DNA of 30,758 bases from an uncultured Collinsella sp. (lineage in GTDB: Bacteria; Actinomycetota; Coriobacteriia; Coriobacteriales; Coriobacteriaceae). The translations under genes and the position numbers were made by a program. Position 1 is the stretch's first letter, and the number at the start of each line of letters is the position of its first letter. The notes beneath the pieces were generated by a model that saw only the letters and a program-made list of their open reading frames with translations, was not told the DNA's origin and ran no database searches. Below, piece after piece: positions 15,297-22,919 of this stretch. Where the stretch lies: positions 1 through 30,758 of the forward strand of contig CALKBB010000206.1 of NCBI GenBank assembly GCA_937989795.1. Direction: 5' to 3'.

Positions 15297-15947
15297 TTAG
15301 CGAAAATGAGCGCCTCGCACGCTAAACTTGGCCCGCGCCTTTGCTAGGCAATCGTAGTGGCGAACATTGTGGGCGTCACTTGCGATAAAGCTGTACAAGC
15401 CCTCGTCAAACAGGCGCTGCGCCGGCTTTTTCTCGCGACCAAAGCGCCCGCCGGCAATAAAATCAGCCGAAGCCTGCAGCTTGCAGCCCATATCGACCAG
15501 ACGCTCGGCAATGCCCACGTCCTTTTGAATAGCGCGATAACGCTCGGGATGGGCAATAATCACCTGGTAACCACAACACTGCAAGTCGTAGATCGTGTTC
15601 TCGTATTCCTCAAAGTCATACGAATCAGCACGTGTCGAGAGCTCAAGCAAAAACTCATTCGACCCGTCAAAGTGCAGGCAATCGGCCCATTCGATGCCCA
15701 AATCCATGAGCTTGGCATGATTGACCTCAAAGCCCATCTGCAAATGCATATCGCCCGCATGCGCGCAAAGCAGTCGATAGGCCTCCCACATTTTTTCAAA
15801 GTCAAAATATGGATCCCGGCAGTGCGGCGTGCACACCATGTGCGTTACGCCGACGGCGCGGGCCGCCTCGAGCATCGCCAAGCTTTGCTCGAGGTTCGCC
15901 GCGCCGTCGTCAACACCGGGCAGGATATGGCAGTGGATGTCTCTCAT
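15297..15947 (-). CDS. CpsB/YwqE-type PHP tyrosine phosphatase
   Basis: Manganese-dependent phosphatase of the PHP fold that removes phosphate from the tyrosine tail of the partner BY-kinase, controlling capsule or exopolysaccharide assembly. The 216 residues start with DIHCHILPGVDDGA (3-16, metal His5 and His7) and continue with CTPH (39-42), a metal Glu in GFEVN (72-76), IAHPERY (131-137) and SDAHN (190-194). It is somewhat shorter than the usual 240-255 residues, with a brief C-terminus. It lies 25 bases after the kinase gene in the same direction. The family assignment is strong; the glycan being regulated is not in the window. Confidence 0.92.
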   Translation of the reverse strand: MRDIHCHILPGVDDGAANLEQSLAMLEAARAVGVTHMVCTPHCRDPYFDFEKMWEAYRLLCAHAGDMHLQMGFEVNHAKLMDLGIEWADCLHFDGSNEFLLELSTRADSYDFEEYENTIYDLQCCGYQVIIAHPERYRAIQKDVGIAERLVDMGCKLQASADFIAGGRFGREKKPAQRLFDEGLYSFIASDAHNVRHYDCLAKARAKFSVRGAHFR

Positions 15948-15972
15948 ATCGCCCTCTTATCTGCGTCGTTGC

Positions 15973-16728
15973 TTATTTCTTAAAGCGTTTCGCCTTCGCA
16001 GGGGTGCCCGTTGCAGCCGCTCCGCCGACAGCGGGATTGACCCCAGCCGCAGCGTCGTTCTGCCCCTTATCCCCGCCATAATACGAGTAATAGTAGTCGT
16101 GGCTCGAAGTCTCGCAGCAGTTCATGACCGTACCGATCACGTTGACCTCGGCCTTGTTGAGCTGATCGAAAGCAGCGAGGATCTCATTGCGCTTGGCAAA
16201 GTCCTGACGGATGACATAGATGGTGCCGTCGGTGATCGCAGCGACTTCGGCAGCGTCAACGAACGTACCCACAGGCGGCGTATCAAAGATGACGTACTGG
16301 TACTTTTCCTCCAGCGCGGCGACAAGCTTGGCAAAGCGGCGCGAGGCGATGATGTCTGCCGGATTGGGAATGCGCGGCTCGGCGTCGAGGAAGAAGAGGT
16401 TGGGCTGGTCGGTGTCGATAACGGCCTCATCGATCGACATCTGATCGGAAAGCACGGCGTACAGGCCGCCGGCACGATGGATGCCCAGCATGTTGGCAAG
16501 CGTACGATGGCGCATGTCGCACTCAACGAGCAGAACGCTCTTGCCGCTGGTTGCGATGGCCTGGGCCAAGTTGAACGCAATGGTGGACTTGCCCTCGTTG
16601 GGAATGGAGGAGGTCACCGTAATGGACTTGATGGGCGTATCGACACTCGCAAAGCGAATGTTGGCGAGCAGCGTCTTGGCTGCGTTGTTAAAGGCGAGGG
16701 TATCGCCGGTTTTCTTTTTACGGGCCAT
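15973..16728 (-). CDS. CpsD/CapB-type tyrosine autokinase (BY-kinase)
   Basis: Cytoplasmic bacterial tyrosine kinase that works with the membrane adaptor encoded just upstream to regulate polysaccharide polymerisation and export. The 251 residues show Walker A SSIPNEGKST (40-49), Walker A' LLVECD (66-71) and Walker B YVIFDTPPVG (145-154). A C-terminal tyrosine cluster HDYYYSYYGG (210-219) is the autophosphorylation site. After the cluster it has about 30 Ala/Gly-rich residues ending in KAKRFKK, a longer tail than usual. The gene starts three bases after the adaptor stop. Neighbouring glycosyltransferases, flippase and polymerase, normally found next to it, are absent here. Confidence 0.93.
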   Translation of the reverse strand: MARKKKTGDTLAFNNAAKTLLANIRFASVDTPIKSITVTSSIPNEGKSTIAFNLAQAIATSGKSVLLVECDMRHRTLANMLGIHRAGGLYAVLSDQMSIDEAVIDTDQPNLFFLDAEPRIPNPADIIASRRFAKLVAALEEKYQYVIFDTPPVGTFVDAAEVAAITDGTIYVIRQDFAKRNEILAAFDQLNKAEVNVIGTVMNCCETSSHDYYYSYYGGDKGQNDAAAGVNPAVGGAAATGTPAKAKRFKK

Positions 16729-16731
16729 GGA

Positions 16732-17388
16732 TTACTTACCGCCCTTCACAACGGGGAAACGGCCGATGACGGGCACGCCGAGCAGCTCGACGGCGTCATC
16801 GACAGAACGGACGCGCGTGTTGAGCATGTCGAGCAGCACAACAATCGCGACAGCGACAAACAGACCGACCAGAGCGGCAACTGCAATGTAGAGCTTGCGG
16901 TTGGGGCCGCTGGGCTGGGTGGGAACCTTTGCCTTGTCGATGACGTTGACGGCCTGGGCGGCGTCGACGTCCTGGGCGACGGTAGAAACCGAGTTGGCCA
17001 TGGCGTTGGCGACAGCGGCAGCGCCATCGGGGCTGGCACCGGTCACAGACAGCGAGATAACGCGGGTCGTGGTCTCGCTCGTAACGCTTACCTTATAGTC
17101 GGCCAGGCTGGAAAGGCCCAGCTCCTTGGCGGCACCGCTCTTGACGCTATCGCTGTCGAGCAGCGTGGCGATGTCATTGGAGAGCATCTGGCTTGCAGAC
17201 AGATCGTTGTAGTAGCTCGTCTGGCTGCCATCGGTCTTGGCGAGAATGTACATGCTCGTCGTGGCGGTGTAGGTGTTGTCCATCATGGTGAAGGAGACGA
17301 CGCCCATGGCGATCGCGCAGACCACCGGAAGGGCGATGACCAGCCTGAGGTGCTTTTTTAGCAGCTGGAACAGTTCAAGAAGGGTCAT
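16732..17388 (-). CDS. CpsC/Wzz-type membrane adaptor of the BY-kinase
   Basis: Membrane chain-length determinant and activator of the adjacent tyrosine kinase. The 218 residues contain TM1 at about 15-34, an external Wzz region, the proline motif PTQPSGPN (156-163) and TM2 at about 166-187. A short cytoplasmic tail contains SVDDAVELLGVPVIGRFP, the typical contact segment for the kinase. The start has AAAGG eight bases upstream. It is the first gene of an apparent four-gene unit: adaptor, kinase, phosphatase, acetyltransferase. Confidence 0.92.
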   Translation of the reverse strand: MTLLELFQLLKKHLRLVIALPVVCAIAMGVVSFTMMDNTYTATTSMYILAKTDGSQTSYYNDLSASQMLSNDIATLLDSDSVKSGAAKELGLSSLADYKVSVTSETTTRVISLSVTGASPDGAAAVANAMANSVSTVAQDVDAAQAVNVIDKAKVPTQPSGPNRKLYIAVAALVGLFVAVAIVVLLDMLNTRVRSVDDAVELLGVPVIGRFPVVKGGK

Positions 17389-17435
17389 GCAGCTTGCCTT
17401 TCATTTCCCTAGTTCGTATCGACAAAACTGCTCGT

Positions 17436-17463
17436 ATAATATCGTATCTTTCTGCCATGTCCG
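17436..17463 (-). promoter_or_regulatory. Promoter of the BY-kinase operon
   Basis: On the minus strand CGGACA (17458-17463) and TATTAT (17436-17441) are separated by 16 bases, in a distinctly AT-rich stretch 48 bases before the adaptor gene. The -35 matches the last four bases of TTGACA. Confidence 0.5.
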
Positions 17464-17560
17464 AACTCTATACATAAGATACAGCGTCCGCGTGTAAGTT
17501 GCGCAACAACTAACGCGGCAGCGGAGGCGCATCGTCTAATCCTCGATTTTTGCCATACCG

Positions 17561-18985
17561 CTACGCGAACGGTCCCTCTTGTTGCACGGGAAACGTTACC
17601 GAAATGGTGGTTCCCACGCGCGGCTCACTCGACAGGTCAATCGCGGCGTGATGGTACAGAGCGGCGTGTTTGACGATCGCCAAGCCCAGGCCGGTTCCGC
17701 CACGCGCCTTAGAACGACTCTTGTCCACGCGGTAAAAACGCTCGAACACTTTGCCCTGCTCCTCGGGCGCAATACCGATACCCGTGTCGGCAACAGACAA
17801 GTATGGATGGCCCTCATCGTTGGTTCCGCAGCGCAGCGTGACCGTACCGCCAGGTCGGTTGTAGCGAATGGCGTTGCTTGCCAGGTTATAGATCAGCTCG
17901 TCGATCAGGCGCGACACGCCTTCGATCACCACGGGCCTCGTTTCGTGCCCAATGGTCACATCCGACTGACGGGCAACCTGCTCAAGACGCTGTTCCACCG
18001 TCAACATGGCGCGAGAGAGCTCGATGGGCTCTGTGGACCCAATGGGCACCGCCTCACCATCGCTCGCACGCTCCGCCTCATCCAAGTTGGAAAGCGTGAG
18101 GATGTCGTTGACGAGCGCTGCCAGGCGTCCCGCCTCGCGGTAGATGCGGCCGCCAAAGTTGCGCAGGTCATCCTCGCCTTCAACCATGCCGTTTGCAATA
18201 AGCTCGGCATAGCCCGAAATCGCGGTGAGTGGGGTCTTGAGCTCATGAGTAATATTGGCCGTGAACTCGCGACGCATGCGGTCGTTATCGGCCAGCACCG
18301 CCATCTGGCGTTTAAGCTCCTGGCGCTGCGACTCAATGCGCTCGAGCATGGGAACCATCTCGGTGTAGGCGTGTTCATAGCTACGGCGCGGGTGGTCCAA
18401 ATCGACCTCCTGCAGCGGCGCAATGATGGCACGGGATTCGCGGCGCGCAAGGAAAAACGAGAGCACCGCGCCCGCCGCCGCAATAAGCAGCATCGGCGCC
18501 ACCAGCGAAAGCAAAATCGCCGCGACGCCAGGCTGGGCCTGTGCCAAACGAACAACCTGACCGTTATCAAGGGCGACGGCGCGATATAGCATAATCTCGT
18601 CGAGCGTGGTGCTCGAGCGCTCCGCGGAGCCCGAACCGCTCTCAAGGGCCTCAACGACCTCGGGGCGATCGCCATGGTTGGGCAGCATGGAAGGAGACGC
18701 CTCGTTGTCATAGGCGACCGATCCGTCCTTATTGATCAGCGTGATACGAAGGTCCTCGCGATCGAGGCTTCGCAAGAATGCGATGGGCTCCTTCTGCTCG
18801 TTTAAGGCGGCGGCAATAAGCTCGGTTTCTTGCGAAAGGTTGACACTCGTGGCATCTGCCAAGGTGTTTTGCACAAAGAACGCGCCCAGCACCGTAAACG
18901 CCAAAATGACGGACATAGCGCAGACAAATATCGTCGCAAACACGCGATGCGAGAGCGTATGTTTTCCCTGAGGGGCAAAGACCAC
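17561..18985 (-). CDS. PhoR-like sensor histidine kinase
   Basis: Membrane sensor kinase that phosphorylates the response regulator encoded just before it. The 474 residues have TM1 (about 16-37), an extracellular sensory region, TM2 (156-180) and a HAMP-like linker. The H-box FTANITHELKTPLTAISGY (241-259, phospho-His247) follows, then the N-box LIYNLASNAIRYN (364-376), DTGIGI (400-405), FERFYRVDKSRS (415-425) and GGTGLGLAIVKH (429-440). The H-box and G2 boxes resemble PhoR. GTG is the start, three bases after the regulator stop, with GGAG upstream in the regulator's last codons. Proximity to pstB supports a role in phosphate response; the inducing signal is inferred. Confidence 0.92.
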   Translation of the reverse strand: MVFAPQGKHTLSHRVFATIFVCAMSVILAFTVLGAFFVQNTLADATSVNLSQETELIAAALNEQKEPIAFLRSLDREDLRITLINKDGSVAYDNEASPSMLPNHGDRPEVVEALESGSGSAERSSTTLDEIMLYRAVALDNGQVVRLAQAQPGVAAILLSLVAPMLLIAAAGAVLSFFLARRESRAIIAPLQEVDLDHPRRSYEHAYTEMVPMLERIESQRQELKRQMAVLADNDRMRREFTANITHELKTPLTAISGYAELIANGMVEGEDDLRNFGGRIYREAGRLAALVNDILTLSNLDEAERASDGEAVPIGSTEPIELSRAMLTVEQRLEQVARQSDVTIGHETRPVVIEGVSRLIDELIYNLASNAIRYNRPGGTVTLRCGTNDEGHPYLSVADTGIGIAPEEQGKVFERFYRVDKSRSKARGGTGLGLAIVKHAALYHHAAIDLSSEPRVGTTISVTFPVQQEGPFA

Positions 18986-18988
18986 GGA

Positions 18989-19717
18989 CTACTCCTCCGT
19001 TGCGGCGTCTGCAATGCCGGCATCTTCGGTATCGCTACCGGCGGAAGGCTCGGCCAGGCGATAACCCACGCCGCGCACCGTCTCGATAGCGCCGGCACGC
19101 TCGCCGAGCTTTTGGCGAAGCGTCTGCACGTGAACGTCGACGGTACGCGAGCCGCCGTCGAAGTCCCAGCCCCACACGCTCTGCAGCAGCGACTCGCGGG
19201 TAAAGACCACGCCGGGCTTGCGCATAAGATATTCGAGCAAATCAAACTCGCGCAAGGTGAGTTTGAGTGGCTCGCCGGCAACGGTCACCTCGCGATGGCT
19301 GGGTGAAAGCACGATATCGCCCACGCTGAGCACATCGCTCGCCTGCTTGACCATACCGCCGCGGCGCAGCAGCGCACGGCAACGGCTGGCAAGCTCCATG
19401 AGCGAAAACGGCTTGGTCAGATAGTCGTCGGCACCGCCATCGAGCGCCATCACCTTATCGAGCTCGGTATCCTTGGCAGTGAGCATCATGATGGGTACCG
19501 TCGCCGTCAGGCGGTCAGCGCGCAGGCGACGCATAATTGCCAAACCGTCGGTATCGGGCAGCATAATGTCGAGCAGGACGGCATCGGGTACCCGTCGCGC
19601 CACGGCAGCCTTAAACTCTCCATCGCACGAAAAGCCCTCGGCCTCGATTCCCTGCTTGCGCAGCGCATAGACCGTCAAATCCCTGATGTTGTCATCGTCC
19701 TCGACGTAATAGATCAT
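18989..19717 (-). CDS. OmpR/PhoB-family response regulator
   Basis: Transcription factor with an N-terminal receiver domain and a C-terminal winged helix. The 242 residues show the acidic pocket EDD (6-8), the phosphorylation site Asp50 in VLLDIMLPDTDG, the switch residue in MMLTAKD (Thr80) and KPFSLMEL (Lys102). The DNA-binding domain has TLREFDLLEYLMRKPGVVFTR and a recognition segment DVHVQTLRQKLG. The start at 19717 (MIYYVEDD) follows AAGGGG by seven bases; the frame extends eight codons upstream without a ribosome site. It lies between pstB and the PhoR-like kinase, with a 14-base palindrome just upstream, so autoregulation and control of phosphate genes are likely. Confidence 0.93.
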   Translation of the reverse strand: MIYYVEDDDNIRDLTVYALRKQGIEAEGFSCDGEFKAAVARRVPDAVLLDIMLPDTDGLAIMRRLRADRLTATVPIMMLTAKDTELDKVMALDGGADDYLTKPFSLMELASRCRALLRRGGMVKQASDVLSVGDIVLSPSHREVTVAGEPLKLTLREFDLLEYLMRKPGVVFTRESLLQSVWGWDFDGGSRTVDVHVQTLRQKLGERAGAIETVRGVGYRLAEPSAGSDTEDAGIADAATEE

Positions 19718-19757
19718 GTTGAACCCCTTTGCGGCCGGCATGACCGCATCTTAACCC

Positions 19758-19771
19758 TAAAGGTACCTTTA
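19758..19771. promoter_or_regulatory. Perfect 14-base palindrome between pstB and the regulator gene
   Basis: TAAAGGTACCTTTA is self-complementary over 14 bases. It lies 10 bases past the pstB stop and 40 bases before the response regulator start. It could be an operator of that regulator or a short processing hairpin. It has no T-run. Confidence 0.35.
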
Positions 19772-19781
19772 CCAGATGGTA

Positions 19782-20657
19782 TCAGCCAAAACGTCCCGTC
19801 AAATAATCCGCCGTGCGCGGATCGGTGGGATTTTTGAAGAGCTGAGCGGTGGGCGCGTGCTCCACCAACTCGCCCAGCAAGAAAAACGCGACCGAGTCGG
19901 AGATGCGCGCCGCCTGCTGCATATTGTGCGTAACGACCACGAGCGTGCAGGTCTCTTTGAGCTCGCAGGCCAGCTGCTCAACCACCATCGTCGACACGGG
20001 ATCGAGAGCGCTCGTGGGCTCGTCCATCAGCAGCATATCGGGTTGCACGGCAAGCGCGCGGGCGATGCACAGACGCTGCTGCTGCCCGCCCGAAAGGCCA
20101 AGCCCCGATTCCTTGAGCTTGTCCTTGACCTCATCCCATAGCGCAGCGCGACGAAGAGAGTCCTCGACCAGCTCATCCAGCACGGCGCGGTCGCGCACGC
20201 CCATGCCGCGCGGGCCATACGCGACGTTGTCGTAGATGCTCATGGGAAACGGGTTAGGGCGCTGGAACACCATGCCCACGCGCTGGCGCAGACGGCAGAT
20301 GTCGTAGTCGCCCAGGATATCCTGGCCGTCGAGCGCGATCTTGCCCTCGATACGGCAGTCCTTGATGCCGTCGTTCATGCGGTTAAAGCAACGCAGCAGC
20401 GTTGACTTGCCGCAGCCCGAAGGACCGATAAACGAGGTAATCTGCTTGTCGCGAATCTTGATGGACACGTCCTTGAGCGCGTGGTGGTCGCCATAGAACA
20501 GGTCGAGGCCCTCGACGTCGATGCGTGTCGGCGAGGCGGCAAGATCCTGCGCCGTGGGACGAGTCGCGTCCCCGACTTCGCGCTCGTGCGCAGCCTCGGC
20601 TTGCGCCTCCATTAGCTCCTCGAGCTCCGTGGGCTCCACAGCCGCAGCAGCCGTCAT
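19782..20657 (-). CDS. pstB: Phosphate ABC transporter ATP-binding protein PstB
   Basis: ATPase that powers high-affinity phosphate import by PstSCA. The 291 residues contain Walker A GPSGCGKST (78-86), the PstB-specific Q-loop FQRPNPFPMSI (131-141), signature LSGGQQQR (188-195), Walker B LLMDEPTSALDP (209-220) and the H-loop His244. The N-terminus carries an extra, acidic, Glu/Ala-rich stretch of about 45 residues before the ABC domain, making it longer than the usual 250-260. The start at 20657 (MTAAAAVEP) has GGAGGTG six bases upstream. Genes for PstS, PstC, PstA and PhoU are not next to it; the adjacent genes are the regulator and kinase. It is either a detached pstB or the last gene of a split system. 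Confidence 0.95.
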   Translation of the reverse strand: MTAAAAVEPTELEELMEAQAEAAHEREVGDATRPTAQDLAASPTRIDVEGLDLFYGDHHALKDVSIKIRDKQITSFIGPSGCGKSTLLRCFNRMNDGIKDCRIEGKIALDGQDILGDYDICRLRQRVGMVFQRPNPFPMSIYDNVAYGPRGMGVRDRAVLDELVEDSLRRAALWDEVKDKLKESGLGLSGGQQQRLCIARALAVQPDMLLMDEPTSALDPVSTMVVEQLACELKETCTLVVVTHNMQQAARISDSVAFFLLGELVEHAPTAQLFKNPTDPRTADYLTGRFG

Positions 20658-20760
20658 ACCGCACACCTCCACATCGATATCAATTCAGCAGTATCGATAG
20701 TAGAAATCGCGACTCATACGCACGTGAGCGCATTGTCAGGTGTTTGTAAAGGCGCCTACA

Positions 20761-21999
20761 CTACGCGGCGGGCAGCTCGATGGTAAAGACGGTATGCTCG
20801 GGTGTCGATTCGCACGCGATGGTACCGCCATGCGCCCCAACAATCTCCTTGGCGATGGCAAGCCCCAGCCCAGCACCGCCGCGATTGGTCGCACGCGCTG
20901 TATCCAGGCGATAGAACTTCTCAAAAATCACCTTGAGCTTTGGCTCGGGGATCGGATCGCCCTGGTTCACAAATCGTACGCGTACGCCACCGTCGCCCAA
21001 ACGCCTGGCCTCGATCGTAATTGCCGAGCCTTCATAGCTATAGGCAACGGCGTTTTTCATGATGTTATTGAATACGCGAGCCATCTTGTCGCCGTCCACG
21101 AGCACCGTCAGGTCCTCGCAGATATCAACCTGGGCTTCCTTGCGCTGTTCGTTGAGAATGGGATAGAACTCGTCGGCCACCTGCGCCAGCAATAGCCCCA
21201 AATCGACGTAAGCGCGGGTGAGCACGATATCGTGGAAATCAAAACGCGTGATGTCGAAAAACTCCTCGATGAGCGCGTCGAGCCGATGGGCTTTGTCGAG
21301 CGCCACGCCCGTAAAGCGTGCACGCTGCTCAAGCGGCAAATCGGGAGCCTCCTGCAGGAGCGAAAGATAGCCCACCACGCTGGCAAGCGGCGTGCGCAGG
21401 TCGTGCGCCAGGTACGTAACCAGGTCATCTTTGCGATGCGATTCGTCGCGCAAGGCCTGTTGAACCTTACGCTCGCAATCGCGCGCCCGGTTGAGCGCAC
21501 CCTCGACCTCGAGAAAGTCGCCGTCGATGGTATCCCACGTGTCGGGGTTGTCGATCAGACGGTCCTGAATACGGGCGGCGATCACGCGGTCGGCACGCTG
21601 CTCGCCTTGCTCATAACCCTGGTAATACAGGGCACGCCCGCAAAAGAACAGGACACACACGGCGAGTGCCAGCACAAAGCCGAGCATGTTGAACACAAAG
21701 GCGGCATTAAAGAACACGGGCCCGCCAATACCGCCAAGCGCCATGGCCCCGATCGCCAGCGTAGTCGTCCACGCGGCACCGCCGATTACCACGCAGCGGC
21801 GAACGATTTCAAATCGATCGATCAGCAAGAAGCCAATGAGCAGAACTGCCAGGATACCAACGATATTGTCAATGCCAATGAGTAGCAGACTCAGCAAAAA
21901 GAGCAGCACCGTCGCAAGCGCACGGTTGTCGACGACCGCCCTTATGTATTCAAAGAGTCGATCGGGCACCTCGAATACCCGCCTATCGTCTTTTGTCAT
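20761..21999 (-). CDS. VanS-like sensor histidine kinase
   Basis: Membrane kinase of 412 residues resembling VanS of glycopeptide resistance systems. Four hydrophobic segments (about 26-43, 46-61, 70-93 and 98-121) precede a long helical linker. The H-box LVTYLAHDLRTPLASVVGYL (193-212, His199) has the VanS-type YLAHDL sequence. N-box NNIMKNAVAY, a degenerate G1 box (NQGDPIPEPKLKVIFEKFYRLD) and GGAGLGLAIAKEIVGAHGG follow. Having four membrane helices and almost no external domain, it may sense membrane or lipid signals rather than a soluble ligand. The ATG at 21999 lies after GTGGGGAAG; a GTG two codons earlier is less well spaced. It lies 25 bases after the regulator gene. No vanHAX genes are present. 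Confidence 0.9.
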   Translation of the reverse strand: MTKDDRRVFEVPDRLFEYIRAVVDNRALATVLLFLLSLLLIGIDNIVGILAVLLIGFLLIDRFEIVRRCVVIGGAAWTTTLAIGAMALGGIGGPVFFNAAFVFNMLGFVLALAVCVLFFCGRALYYQGYEQGEQRADRVIAARIQDRLIDNPDTWDTIDGDFLEVEGALNRARDCERKVQQALRDESHRKDDLVTYLAHDLRTPLASVVGYLSLLQEAPDLPLEQRARFTGVALDKAHRLDALIEEFFDITRFDFHDIVLTRAYVDLGLLLAQVADEFYPILNEQRKEAQVDICEDLTVLVDGDKMARVFNNIMKNAVAYSYEGSAITIEARRLGDGGVRVRFVNQGDPIPEPKLKVIFEKFYRLDTARATNRGGAGLGLAIAKEIVGAHGGTIACESTPEHTVFTIELPAA

Positions 22000-22024
22000 A
22001 TCCACTTCCCCACCATCAAAGGCG

Positions 22025-22720
22025 TTATTCGATTATGTAGCCAACGCCCCAGACGTTTTTGATAAAGCGCGGCTTTTGAGCATCGTCGCCGATCTTTTCG
22101 CGCAGATGGCGGATGTGCACCATCACCGTATTGTTGGAGCCGGGCATAAAATCCTCGTTCCACACCGCGCGGAACAGGTCCCCCACGGCCACCACGCTGC
22201 CACGATGCTCGACCAGATACAGCAAGATGGAATACTCGATGGGCGTGAGGCGCACCGGTGCACCGTCCACCGTCACACAACGAGCGTCGCGGTTGATCTC
22301 GAGGCCGTCGAGCTGGATGGTCGGCGACTCGACCGCCTGTGCGCGGCTGCCGTAGCTAGTGTAACGACGGAGCTGAGCATGAACGCGCGCAATGAGCTCC
22401 AGCGGACGGAACGGCTTGACCACGTAATCGTCTGCGCCCAACGAGAGGCCCTCGATCTTGTCATGTTGGGCATCGCGCGCCGTCAGCATAATAACGGGAT
22501 AGGTATGGCTAGCGCGGATGGTGCGCAGCAGCTCAAAGCCGTCGATATCGGGCAGCATGACGTCCAGCAGCGCCAGATCGAACTCCTGCTCCAAAATCGC
22601 CTTGGCAGCATCTGCGCCGCTATAGGCAATCTGAACATCAAAGCCCTCTTTTGTAAGGTAGATACCAACCAGGTCGGCGATGGCCTTCTCGTCATCAACT
22701 ACCAAAATGCGCTCGTTCAT
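22025..22720 (-). CDS. VanR-like OmpR-family response regulator
   Basis: Response regulator of 231 residues: VVDDEKAIADLV near the N-terminus, phosphorylation site Asp53 in LALLDVMLPDIDG, MLTARD (78-83) and KPFRPLEL (102-109), then a winged-helix domain with LTPIEYSILLYLVEHRG and NNTVMVHIRHLREKIG. The close match to VanR in the C-terminal helix and its pairing with a YLAHDL-type kinase support the VanR-like label. The start has AGGAG six bases upstream. It is divergent from the D-alanyl-D-alanine carboxypeptidase gene across 200 bases, so that gene is an obvious candidate target. A CATAAT box lies at 22741-22746. Confidence 0.92.
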   Translation of the reverse strand: MNERILVVDDEKAIADLVGIYLTKEGFDVQIAYSGADAAKAILEQEFDLALLDVMLPDIDGFELLRTIRASHTYPVIMLTARDAQHDKIEGLSLGADDYVVKPFRPLELIARVHAQLRRYTSYGSRAQAVESPTIQLDGLEINRDARCVTVDGAPVRLTPIEYSILLYLVEHRGSVVAVGDLFRAVWNEDFMPGSNNTVMVHIRHLREKIGDDAQKPRFIKNVWGVGYIIE

Positions 22721-22785
22721 GCGTGCTCCTCTCGCGCTCCATTATGCCCGAGGCAGCACGCGCCACACACAACAAGCGTGGGCGA

Positions 22786-22800
22786 TTAAGTCGACCTTAA
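22786..22800. promoter_or_regulatory. Inverted repeat between the divergent vanR-like and carboxypeptidase genes
   Basis: TTAAG (22786-22790) and CTTAA (22796-22800) flank TCGAC. It is the only AT-rich symmetrical word in the divergent intergenic region and is placed where one regulator could act on both promoters. Assignment is tentative. Confidence 0.25.
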
Positions 22801-22874
22801 GCACCTATGTGTCCGTTCGGGCGCAGACATGGGCCGCGCACGCCCGCGCGCTGATTGTCCGCGCCGGTAAACGA

Positions 22875-22880
22875 TATACT
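22875..22880 (+). promoter_or_regulatory. -10 box of the carboxypeptidase gene
   Basis: TATACT lies 40 bases before the GTG start, giving a leader of about 33 bases. The -35 region is poor at normal spacing, consistent with activation by a regulator such as the divergent VanR-like protein. Confidence 0.4.
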
Positions 22881-22919
22881 TTGAACTCTGAAGAGACCAT
22901 CCCGTCGAAAGCGAAATCT

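Noticed and set aside
17435..17440. Plus-strand TATAAT as an antisense promoter toward the PhoR-like kinase gene
   Set aside because: It overlaps the better-supported minus-strand promoter and has no -35 partner.
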